A stretch of DNA of 64,000 bases from JAYQKL01 sp965243245 (GTDB lineage Bacteria; Pseudomonadota; Alphaproteobacteria; RS24), in NCBI GenBank assembly GCA_965243245.1, contig OZ251536.1, positions 1,364,001-1,428,000 of the forward strand. The letters are read 5' to 3'. This document shows positions 38,535 through 46,365 of the stretch, piece after piece (within the stretch, counting starts at the first letter, position 1; each line of letters begins with the position of its first letter). Below the pieces are notes generated by a model that did not search any database, was not told the DNA's origin, and saw only the letters and a program-made list of their open reading frames with translations. Both the position numbers and the translations under genes were made by a program.

Positions 38535-40724
38535 CTAAAAGCTTTGACTCAAAGATAAAGAGGCGGTGCGAGGCAAGCCCGGCCGTAAACCATCCGGATG
38601 CCGCGAAACCGCATATACCTTATCAAGCAAATTGCGAACACCAAGCTTGAGCGTCATATCATCTTGCATATCATAGGTCATCGCCAAATCAATAACAGTA
38701 TGAGAACCAATTTTCTCGCTATCTATGATGTCGCCTTGACCCGCAACTGTCCGCATTTCTGACTTATATTTGACCCGCATATCAGCCTGCCAACGAGCGC
38801 CCATAATGGCGAGGCTTAAAGCTAATTGATTCTCGCTAACATAAGGGAAGGCATCACCAGCTGTGACCTCGCCCCATTGGGCATAGGTACTTGCGTCAAA
38901 CGAGCTGGAAAATGCCGTATCCGTATAGGTGTAAATAAGAGCTACCGGAAAAACCAGCCCCTCAATGAGATACTGTGCCGAGGCACTAAGCTCAATGCCA
39001 GATACTTCAGCGCCATCGCCGTTAAAGGTGCTACCAATATCACAAGTGCCGCCCGTTGCCTGTGTGCAGGTGGCAACCAGATTGTCAAAATTGGTTTTAT
39101 GATAAATCAACTCAAAATTATGAACACCGCGATTCCAACGCACCCCAGCTTCATAAATGACCGCCGTCTCTGCTTCATCATTGGCAACACCAGTGGGCGA
39201 AAACCCTTCATAAATACCGCCTACCAATAATGTTTCATCGTTAAGTTGATAGGTGGCACCCAAAGAAGCCATAATCTCATCATAGCTATTTTGCTCTTTC
39301 AAAAGAGAGCGCGGTTGAATAGTCGCGCCAGCTATGCCCTCATAACGCGCCCCGTCAATATCTTCCATACGCACCCCCGGCGTTACGGTCAGGTGCTCAA
39401 ACTCAATTTCATCTGAAATATAAATCGAGTGCGCCTTAGCCTCTTCAAAACGATTATTGGAACCGCCCGCCTCGCCTGCTATCCCCTCATCAAAGAGATG
39501 CATAATACCGTCTTCCATATAATATTTATCTTCCCACTGCACGCGCTTCATTTCATCAACATGATCGCGGATACCAATCTCAACACCGTGCCGACCAGAG
39601 CTGAAATTTAGTTTAACCTGTATCCCAGAGGCTTTATACATGCGGTTATTGGCTTTGACATCAAGCGCGGTATTAGCGCAATTAACCTCATTCGGGGCGG
39701 CGATACAGGCAAGCGAGCTATTGCCGCCGCGAAGAACTGCCAGCTTTGAGGCAGAAGTCGTTACAGTATCAAATGAGCCGCCGCCGACTTTATCCAGCTT
39801 ATACCAGTTGCGATCAAACCAAGTTTTATAAATTTGTGTGGTCAATTTTGCGCTATTGTTAAAATCATATATATGGGTAAACACAGCCTGCTTGTGCTCG
39901 CTATCCATTTGGTCAATTTGTGTGCCAGCATAACGCCGATAAGGCGTTGCCGCAAAATCCGCAGCGGTGAGACCCCAATATGTTTCATCTGACACCTCAT
40001 CGACGTAACCCAATTTCAGCTCAAATGATTGATTGTCAAGAGTGTAACGCAGCTTGCCAGTAAGGGCACCGATATCAAAGCCTGTGTCGCCGCCTGTATC
40101 GAGTTGCTTGAAGCCGTCGGCTTTTTCCTGATAACCATCAAGCACATAAGACACGCGTCCAATCGCCTGACCGTGCTGTATATGCAATAAATGTGCCTTA
40201 TCATCACCAAGTTCAACGGTCGCTTTGTTAAAGGAAGCCGTGGGAATGGGAGCTGTATTTAAGTTAATCGCACCGCCTATTGTATAGGGACCAAATCGGG
40301 TGCTGGCAGGCCCTTTAACAATTTCAACACTATGCATGCGCCCCGCGCGCGGGAAGTAATAAGCAGAAGGCTGGGCATAGGGCGCAGGGTTCATTAAAAT
40401 CCCATCTTCCATATAGGTCACTTTGGACGAGCGGTCAGACTGTGCCGCTCGAATACCAATATTCGGGCGCAAACCATAACCATCTTCTTCGACAATATTC
40501 ACGCCGGGAACAATCTCTAAAATGGCATTAATGTCTGTATCTTGAAACACCGCTAATGCCGCAGGCGATAGATATGTTCCCGACCCAGCTAAGCGTTTGT
40601 AATCTGCCGGGGTTCCAATGACTGTGATGCTTGAAGCTTGAACCTCTGGTGATGGGTTTTGGGCGTAAGCGGCTGAAAAGAATAGGAAGCTTGCAGATAA
40701 AGCGGTTAGTCGTTTGAGCATCAA
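38535..40724 (-). CDS. TonB-dependent outer-membrane receptor (FecA-like)
   Basis: A 22-stranded outer-membrane receptor of 729 residues for an iron chelate. The signal peptide (MMLKRLTALSASFLFFSAAYA) is followed by a plug domain with TVIGTPADYKRLAGSG, NIGIRAAQSDRSSKVTYMEDG and VEIVKGPASTRFG. The block resembles FecA-type ferric dicitrate receptors but lacks the N-terminal signalling domain. The final residue is Phe after SLSLSQSF, correct for barrel insertion. Two Fur-box-like sites lie upstream (40739-40757, 40773-40794), so iron-starvation control is expected. Its substrate is unknown. Confidence 0.88.
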   Translation of the reverse strand: MMLKRLTALSASFLFFSAAYAQNPSPEVQASSITVIGTPADYKRLAGSGTYLSPAALAVFQDTDINAILEIVPGVNIVEEDGYGLRPNIGIRAAQSDRSSKVTYMEDGILMNPAPYAQPSAYYFPRAGRMHSVEIVKGPASTRFGPYTIGGAINLNTAPIPTASFNKATVELGDDKAHLLHIQHGQAIGRVSYVLDGYQEKADGFKQLDTGGDTGFDIGALTGKLRYTLDNQSFELKLGYVDEVSDETYWGLTAADFAATPYRRYAGTQIDQMDSEHKQAVFTHIYDFNNSAKLTTQIYKTWFDRNWYKLDKVGGGSFDTVTTSASKLAVLRGGNSSLACIAAPNEVNCANTALDVKANNRMYKASGIQVKLNFSSGRHGVEIGIRDHVDEMKRVQWEDKYYMEDGIMHLFDEGIAGEAGGSNNRFEEAKAHSIYISDEIEFEHLTVTPGVRMEDIDGARYEGIAGATIQPRSLLKEQNSYDEIMASLGATYQLNDETLLVGGIYEGFSPTGVANDEAETAVIYEAGVRWNRGVHNFELIYHKTNFDNLVATCTQATGGTCDIGSTFNGDGAEVSGIELSASAQYLIEGLVFPVALIYTYTDTAFSSSFDASTYAQWGEVTAGDAFPYVSENQLALSLAIMGARWQADMRVKYKSEMRTVAGQGDIIDSEKIGSHTVIDLAMTYDMQDDMTLKLGVRNLLDKVYAVSRHPDGLRPGLPRTASLSLSQSF

Positions 40725-40738
40725 GAAGGCCTGACATA

Positions 40739-40757
40739 ATTGATAATGATTATTAAT
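40739..40757. promoter_or_regulatory. Fur-box-like site 1
   Basis: ATTGATAATGATTATTAAT closely matches the GATAATGATAATCATTATC consensus. It lies 15 bases upstream of the TonB receptor start. Confidence 0.65.
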
Positions 40758-40772
40758 AGCTAGTGTATATTG

Positions 40773-40794
40773 TTATTGAGAATGATTTGCAATA
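40773..40794. promoter_or_regulatory. Fur-box-like site 2
   Basis: The sequence TTATTGAGAATGATTTGCAA contains the GAGAATGATTTGCAA type core seen in Fur sites. It is placed to affect both divergent genes. Confidence 0.6.
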
Positions 40795-40876
40795 GAAAGT
40801 TTTTTGTTTTTCTCTTTTAAATTACCTTTTAGGGCTCGCTTGCGCATTATTGGAGATGTGAGTGGTGGAGGGAAAA

Positions 40877-41113
40877 ATGCAATATGAAATGAAACGTAAA
40901 GATCTGCTTCATATATTGGGTGCCTATAGTGTTGTGCTTATCGGGGCTTATGGTTATCTGATTTATTTTGCCAGCGGCGTTTTGCTGAACGGGTTGGGGG
41001 CAGATATTATTGGCACAGTTATTATGTATTTACCCATGACCGTTACCGCGCAAATTTGTCGAAAGGTTCTTATTCACGGTGATTGTTGCGAGGTTAATTT
41101 ATCGCGGCATTAA
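40877..41113 (+). CDS. Small two-helix membrane protein, divergent from TonB receptor
   Basis: 78 residues from ATG 40877, chosen for GGAGGG six bases upstream (GTG 40862 is the alternative). Two hydrophobic stretches, LLHILGAYSVVLIGAYGYLIYFA and GADIIGTVIMYLPMTVTA, are joined by a short loop, and a Cys-Cys pair lies near the C-terminus. It shares the Fur-box region with the receptor and may be iron-regulated. I do not recognise the family. Confidence 0.6.
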   Translation: MQYEMKRKDLLHILGAYSVVLIGAYGYLIYFASGVLLNGLGADIIGTVIMYLPMTVTAQICRKVLIHGDCCEVNLSRH

Positions 41114-41130
41114 AAAATACAATGGCTAAA

Positions 41131-41559
41131 TTACCATTGCGTATTGGGTGACGGATTATTGGTGGGCCCCCAAAAAGCGTAAAACCGAGTGATTTTACCT
41201 GCTTCATTGAACGACACAGCATCTAGGGTATCAACAAAAAACTCATCTACACCAAATCCATGGGCACGTGCGCGCATCGCGGCGGCAGCGTAAAACCCAG
41301 CTATACGAACAGCACCCTCAACGCGTAATTCTACAAGTCCGGCGCTGGGCTCAAAAAAGGCACGAATTTCATCATGCCCCTTAACGCCACCTGCGCCCAC
41401 GGGGTCAAAAAATTCCGCATCCTCAGCAAACAGATTAATAATACCAGCAACATCACCTGAAGACAAACTGGCGCAATAATCATTAAATACTTTTTGTACA
41501 TGTTCAGGTGAGGGCGGGGTGCCTTCAATTTTATGTCCAAATGGCAGCGAAAATGACAT
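41131..41559 (-). CDS. SnoaL/NTF2-like protein (steroid delta-isomerase fold)
   Basis: A 142-residue small alpha/beta-cone protein with HVQKVFNDYCASLSSGDVAGIINLFAEDAEFFDPVG, typical of SnoaL-like or ketosteroid-isomerase-like families. Members isomerise or dehydrate small ligands, and many have unknown substrates. It is the last gene of a four-gene minus-strand group with an SDR, a sulfotransferase and a DUF1214-like protein, which suggests a shared lipid or steroid-like substrate. Confidence 0.75.
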   Translation of the reverse strand: MSFSLPFGHKIEGTPPSPEHVQKVFNDYCASLSSGDVAGIINLFAEDAEFFDPVGAGGVKGHDEIRAFFEPSAGLVELRVEGAVRIAGFYAAAAMRARAHGFGVDEFFVDTLDAVSFNEAGKITRFYAFWGPTNNPSPNTQW

Positions 41560-41586
41560 GATATTCTCCTTTTATTGTATGAAAGT

Positions 41587-42807
41587 TTAACCAACAGAGT
41601 TGCCGGACGCAAGCGGTGTCATACCCTCTAGCGTCGCCAATCCTTTTTGCTGTAATGCCAAAAGCGGCACATCGTAAAGCACAAAATGCGGCGCAGGCGA
41701 GCGAGGTTTAATAAACCGTAAACTCATGCCGCCTTGAATATGCTCAAAAGGCGAAATATAATTCGCCTCAATTTGCGGGTCCTCATGCGCAATCACAATG
41801 CGGATGCGCCCATCAGCCAAGCTGTGTGCCATTTTATTTTGCGTGTATCCGTTAAAGTCTTCATAATTATCGAGATTTTCCTGCCACATATTACACAATT
41901 GAAAAATCCAATAGTCGCAATCGCTAGGCGTAAACTCAATCACTAAGGCTCTGTCTTTGGGGCAAGCCCAGCGTCCAAACCCGTGATAGCGCTCCCCAAC
42001 CCCGCCAGCAGAAAGATAAACAGCATCATCAAAGACAAGCTTATTTTCAAAAGCCAACAGCGTTTTTTGCCACCATTGACAGACCATATGCGCATACGCC
42101 AAAACCGTTTGTCCCGCCCGCACTAGATTCAAAGCGGCATCGTCAAGAGACAAAGCTTGAGGGCGCACGCCATCGGTGCGCTTGAGCCTGAAATCAGGCG
42201 CGATAATGCCTGTTCTTTCATGATAAACATTGCGTATTAAAAGCCCGACACAGTCTTTTTCCATTGGAAGCCAATTATGCTCTGCACCCGGATTAGTGCG
42301 ACTGACGATGATTTTAAACCGCCCTTCATCATCAATAATCAGCTCATCGCTTTGCAGAAAACCAGTGGTGCGCAAAGCAGCAGGGTTAAAACTGCTCAAC
42401 CCATTAACGCCATGAGTAGCCCATTCTTTATCACCCGCATTGGGTGGCATGGGCGCACTCCATGAGGCAATGACAAAATAGGCAATTGTGCCGCATGTGC
42501 CTTCAATCACATAGTCATGGCGACCATCAACAAATTCGGCGAGCAGGTGGTCTTGGTCTGGCGACTGAAAATTAATGCCTTGTCGCCAAGGCGTAGCGCG
42601 CAGGCGAGGGCGAGCAGGTTCACAATTTTCCATAAACCGTTCCGCACCATTGCGCATAAGACGGGTTAAAAAGCGATACCATTCTGCTCTATCCAAATCA
42701 GTAAGCGGCGCATCTAGATCATCAATCAAGCCGCCCGCGACCTCAAGCACGCGGCAATAATCCTGCCAAGCTTGACCACTCGCCACGCGGGTACTGGCAC
42801 GCGTCAT
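41587..42807 (-). CDS. DUF1214-like protein
   Basis: A 406-residue protein without signal peptide. It has the DUF1214-like pattern in DDEGRFKIIVSRTNPGAEHNWLPM and in the GMSLRFIKPRSPA ending, but I cannot assign a reaction. Its ATG overlaps the sulfotransferase stop by four bases (ATGA), so the two are translationally coupled. It probably belongs to a lipid- or steroid-related module; this is inference. Confidence 0.65.
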   Translation of the reverse strand: MTRASTRVASGQAWQDYCRVLEVAGGLIDDLDAPLTDLDRAEWYRFLTRLMRNGAERFMENCEPARPRLRATPWRQGINFQSPDQDHLLAEFVDGRHDYVIEGTCGTIAYFVIASWSAPMPPNAGDKEWATHGVNGLSSFNPAALRTTGFLQSDELIIDDEGRFKIIVSRTNPGAEHNWLPMEKDCVGLLIRNVYHERTGIIAPDFRLKRTDGVRPQALSLDDAALNLVRAGQTVLAYAHMVCQWWQKTLLAFENKLVFDDAVYLSAGGVGERYHGFGRWACPKDRALVIEFTPSDCDYWIFQLCNMWQENLDNYEDFNGYTQNKMAHSLADGRIRIVIAHEDPQIEANYISPFEHIQGGMSLRFIKPRSPAPHFVLYDVPLLALQQKGLATLEGMTPLASGNSVG

Positions 42808-44132
42808 AAGCTCTCGCCCTTGACAGCTTCTTTTTGAACTGGAAACTTATCGTAATAAAACTGAAACCGTTCGCGCAAACCACCAATATCAACGCCAAAG
42901 TCGCCGACAAGATCATAAATAACCTGCCCAAATTTACCGCGCTGATTATCCGCTAAAAACCTATCAATGACAGATTGTGTGTCAGGGGTAATGTCTATAT
43001 CAGCCAGAGCATAGACTTTTTCAATCATGCCTTGTTGGTTCGCCATATAGTCATGAAAAAGAATATCCATGCTATTTGTGCGCACCACTATGTCTCTGTC
43101 TCGAACACAGCGGCGTAGCATTATTTCAAGGCGATTAATCCAATACTCAGCCAATGCAGGCAAATTAATATCAGCGCGGCGTAAGCGATCACCATATCCG
43201 ATCATGGTAATGGCGGATTGCAAGACAGCAATTGGATCTCGGTGGGTGATAATAATTTTGCCATCTGGATAAATCGACCCAAGAGCAGGCAGGTTTTCCA
43301 TGTGCGGGGGGGATTTCATAACCCATTTATTCGATACCTTCTGCCCGCCCCGTTGCCCATGTCGCCCATGTCGTTCATGTCGTTCATGTCGTTCATGTCG
43401 TTCATGTCGTTCATGTCGTTCATGCGACCAAGTGAGGTATTGCAGAAGTTTTTTTGTATAAGCATAATGTGGCGTCTGATCATGAGCGAGATAATAATCA
43501 CGCCATTTATGAGCACGGCTGACCCATTCAATCACATAGCCAGAAAAATCAACCCCCATAAGTTCAACATCCTCATGCACATGATCAGGTGCCATTTCAT
43601 GCATGGCGGGCATATGAGGCAATAAGGTTTCAAACTGCGCCCACATGAGTTGGCAATTTTCGCGGCGCCTATCCGGGGCGTCATAATCAGCTATCGGATC
43701 CATGGTTTCCCATAGCGGCATTGAGTTAAACCGTTTATCGCCCGCCAAAATATTAACCAGGTGAGTCGTGCCAGAGCGCGGCAATCCAGCAATAATAAGC
43801 GGCGCAGGCAGAGCGGTTTCAAGAATTTCGGGATGTTGTTTCAACTGTTGTTCAAATTTCAATCTGGTGGAACAAAGCCGCACACAATCGCCGAACAATC
43901 CAGCACGCCCAAGGGCGTTCAAGCCCGCATCATCATTTATGCTATCAACCCAAATTTGTAATCTTTCAACAAAATCCTTGTTCCCAAAATTAGATAATCC
44001 GGTTTGCGCTTGGGCGGTTTGCAAAATACGCTCAACCGTAATATCCATTGCCGGCACGGCTTCAATAGCTGCCAACTGCATCTTTGAGCGTTCGGGATAC
44101 TTTAGGTCGGTGATGATAATTTTTTCAAGCAA
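42804..44132 (-). CDS. Sulfotransferase-family protein with His-Glu-Arg repeat insert
   Basis: A PAPS-dependent sulfotransferase fold of 442 residues. The phosphosulfate-binding loop IIAGLPRSGTTHL and later IITHRDPIAVLQSAITM are present. Between KKLLQYLTWS and RGGQKVSNKWVMKSPPHMEN, where relatives go straight through, there is an inserted tract of repeated His-Glu-Arg units ending His-Gly-Arg. The insert is in a surface loop, so the fold could tolerate it. It follows the SDR by six bases in one operon. Confidence 0.82.
   Translation of the reverse strand: MLEKIIITDLKYPERSKMQLAAIEAVPAMDITVERILQTAQAQTGLSNFGNKDFVERLQIWVDSINDDAGLNALGRAGLFGDCVRLCSTRLKFEQQLKQHPEILETALPAPLIIAGLPRSGTTHLVNILAGDKRFNSMPLWETMDPIADYDAPDRRRENCQLMWAQFETLLPHMPAMHEMAPDHVHEDVELMGVDFSGYVIEWVSRAHKWRDYYLAHDQTPHYAYTKKLLQYLTWSHERHERHERHERHERHERHGRHGQRGGQKVSNKWVMKSPPHMENLPALGSIYPDGKIIITHRDPIAVLQSAITMIGYGDRLRRADINLPALAEYWINRLEIMLRRCVRDRDIVVRTNSMDILFHDYMANQQGMIEKVYALADIDITPDTQSVIDRFLADNQRGKFGQVIYDLVGDFGVDIGGLRERFQFYYDKFPVQKEAVKGESL
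43353..43425 (-). repeat. 9-bp coding tandem repeat (His-Glu-Arg) in the sulfotransferase
   Basis: CGTTCATGT is repeated six times (five exact) at 43372-43425 on the plus strand, with two CGCCCATGT-like units before it. On the coding strand this gives (His-Glu-Arg)n followed by His-Gly-Arg units. Confidence 0.93.
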
Positions 44133-44138
44133 CTTATT

Positions 44139-44888
44139 TTATCCACTAATTGTATAGCCGCCATCGGCCAACAAAACCTGTCCAGTAATCCAAGCCGCCG
44201 CAGAGCTGGTCATAAACAAAACAACACCTGATATATCTTCGGGCGTTCCAAGCCGACCAAGGGGCGTGCGCATTAAGGTTGGCTTTAACCATTCATCTTG
44301 GGTGAAAACGGCCTCGGTCATGCCAGTTCTGGTTAACCCCGCACCCACAGCATTAACCCGAATATTGCGCTTGCCAAGATCAACCGCCATACCCCGAATG
44401 AGACCAAGCAAACCTGTTTTAGCAGCACCATACCCCAGCGTAACATCGAGCCCCATAAAGGAGGTTCCAGAAGCAATGCTGACTATTGAGCCGCCGCCGG
44501 AAAGTTTGCTCATGGCTATTTTGTCCACCACCCCATGCGCAAGACGATAGCCGCCGGTTAGATGCATTTGAATGGCGCGGGCAAAAATATCGGGGTCATG
44601 CTCGTCTAGCCCGCGCGCAAAAAGCGAAACCCCTGCATTATTAATTAAAATATCCAGAGCAGAAATATCACGCGCCAAAGCGTCAATTGAATCGTTATTT
44701 TCAATATCCATTTGGTGATAGCAAAAGCCAGATAAATCCAGCTCATACTCTTTGGTACTTTTACGTGTGCCTGTGATATGAACATTTGCGCCCGCTGTTA
44801 GATAATCGCGGGCGATAGCATGACCAATGCCACTTGTGCCGCCTGTTACAAGAACATCTGCGCCTTTAAAATTGAATTGAATTGTCAT
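44139..44888 (-). CDS. SDR-family NAD(P)-dependent oxidoreductase
   Basis: A classical short-chain dehydrogenase of 249 residues with cofactor motif VTGGTSGIGHAIAR, NNAG (ILINNAGVS), catalytic Ser (SIASGT) and Tyr-x-x-x-Lys (GYGAAKTG). Start ATG 44888 is supported by GGAAG nearby on the minus strand; the frame is open to 44930. It is the first gene of the SDR-sulfotransferase-DUF1214-SnoaL operon. Its promoter lies in DNA with a 12-bp AT-rich tandem repeat. Confidence 0.88.
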   Translation of the reverse strand: MTIQFNFKGADVLVTGGTSGIGHAIARDYLTAGANVHITGTRKSTKEYELDLSGFCYHQMDIENNDSIDALARDISALDILINNAGVSLFARGLDEHDPDIFARAIQMHLTGGYRLAHGVVDKIAMSKLSGGGSIVSIASGTSFMGLDVTLGYGAAKTGLLGLIRGMAVDLGKRNIRVNAVGAGLTRTGMTEAVFTQDEWLKPTLMRTPLGRLGTPEDISGVVLFMTSSAAAWITGQVLLADGGYTISG

Positions 44889-44983
44889 TTTTCTTCCGTC
44901 TCCCGTTTGGTAATAAGTTTTTGAAAGCATGCAAAATATAACAAAATTATGGGCTATCTCAAAATGTCAATTGAAGGTTTAAA

Positions 44984-45070
44984 AATTAACAATAAAACAA
45001 TTAATAAAACAATTAATAAAACAATTAATAAAACAATTAATAAAACAATTAATAAAACAGCCAATAAAAC
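44984..45070. repeat. 12-bp AT-rich tandem repeat
   Basis: AATTAATAAAAC is repeated five times exactly from 44999 to 45058 with degenerate copies on both sides. It lies between the divergent SDR and OYE genes in promoter position, so a change of copy number could alter promoter spacing. Confidence 0.93.
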
Positions 45071-45124
45071 AGATTGTCACGCTTCATAACTATGCTTATC
45101 CTTGAGGGTGTGGAGGAATTATAT

Positions 45125-46351
45125 ATGACCGCGTTTACACCTGCTAAGCTTGGCAAATTAAAGCTTAAAAATCGCATATTGAAAGCGGCGACCTTTGAGG
45201 GCATGTCGCCAGATGGGAAACCGAGCGAACGATTGCTTGGATTCCATGAACGTTTAGCCCAAGGCGGCGTGGCCATGACTACGGTTTCTTATTGCACAAC
45301 CGAAGCCGATGGCCGCATTATGGATAGCATGCTTTATATGCATGAGGGTATTCGCCCGCAGCTTACGGAACTTATTTCTCGCGTACATGGGGCCGGTGCG
45401 AAGGTATCGGGGCAAATGGCGCATTGCGGGCATTTTTCAAAAAACAAGAATTTGCAACGCTTGAAAAATCCACAAGGGCCATCACGGCAATTCAATCCTA
45501 TTGGGATGATGGCGGGGCGACCATTTGCGGGTGAAATGAACCATGCTGATATTGATTATCTGGTTGAGACTTATCGCAATACAACTAAGTTTATGCGCGA
45601 TGTGGGCTTTGATGCCATAGAAATTCACTTTGGCCATGGGTATGGTTTATCGCAATTTATCAGTCCTAAAACCAATAAGCGCACAGATGAATATGGCGGC
45701 TCTTTAATCAATCGTATGCGCCTTGCGCTACGTGTGCTCGATGTTGTCAAAGAGGCGGCGGGCGATTTACCTGTCCTTGGTAAAATAAGCATGACGGATG
45801 GCGTCAAGGGGGGCGTCGATTGGGATGAAGGTTTTGAGATGGCTAAGGTTTTCGATAAAGCTGGGATCGATGCACTTATCCCAAGTGCGGGAACCTCAAG
45901 CTTCAATCCGATGATTATGTTTAGGGGCGAGAGTATTAATCATGGCATGGTTGAGATGGAATCTAATCCGCTCATCAAACTGGGGCTGAAAATGATTGGC
46001 CCATTTTTGCACAAAAACTACCCTTATGAAGAATTATATTTGCGCCAAGAAGCCATGCGCATTAATCAGGCAGTGTCGTGCCCGGTAATTTATATTGGCG
46101 GCTGCTCGACGCGCGAAAGTCTTGATAAAATCATTAATGAAGGTTTTGAATTTGTTCAGCTTGGACGCGCCTTGCTCAAAGACCCTGATTTTGTCGTCAA
46201 TGCGCAGGCAAAGAAAAATTATGTCAGCGGGTGTACGCATTGTAATCGCTGTGTACCTTTAATCGAACATCCTGAAGGTATTGGCTGTGTACTCAATGAT
46301 GAAAAATATGAAAAGGCGCACCCTCATTCGCTTAACACCGGGGCGAAATAA
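45125..46351 (+). CDS. NADH:flavin oxidoreductase / old yellow enzyme family
   Basis: FMN-dependent ene-reductase of 408 residues, start ATG 45125 after GGAGG. The barrel blocks FDAIEIHFGHGYGLSQFISPKTNKRTDEYGG and FVQLGRALLKDPD are characteristic. The C-terminal CTHCNRCVPL..GIGCVLN supplies four cysteines suggesting a 4Fe-4S cluster, as in 2,4-dienoyl-CoA reductases, but the usual FAD/NAD half is absent. It would reduce an activated C=C bond; substrate unknown. Confidence 0.88.
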   Translation: MTAFTPAKLGKLKLKNRILKAATFEGMSPDGKPSERLLGFHERLAQGGVAMTTVSYCTTEADGRIMDSMLYMHEGIRPQLTELISRVHGAGAKVSGQMAHCGHFSKNKNLQRLKNPQGPSRQFNPIGMMAGRPFAGEMNHADIDYLVETYRNTTKFMRDVGFDAIEIHFGHGYGLSQFISPKTNKRTDEYGGSLINRMRLALRVLDVVKEAAGDLPVLGKISMTDGVKGGVDWDEGFEMAKVFDKAGIDALIPSAGTSSFNPMIMFRGESINHGMVEMESNPLIKLGLKMIGPFLHKNYPYEELYLRQEAMRINQAVSCPVIYIGGCSTRESLDKIINEGFEFVQLGRALLKDPDFVVNAQAKKNYVSGCTHCNRCVPLIEHPEGIGCVLNDEKYEKAHPHSLNTGAK

Positions 46352-46365
46352 AACTAGGAAAGCCT

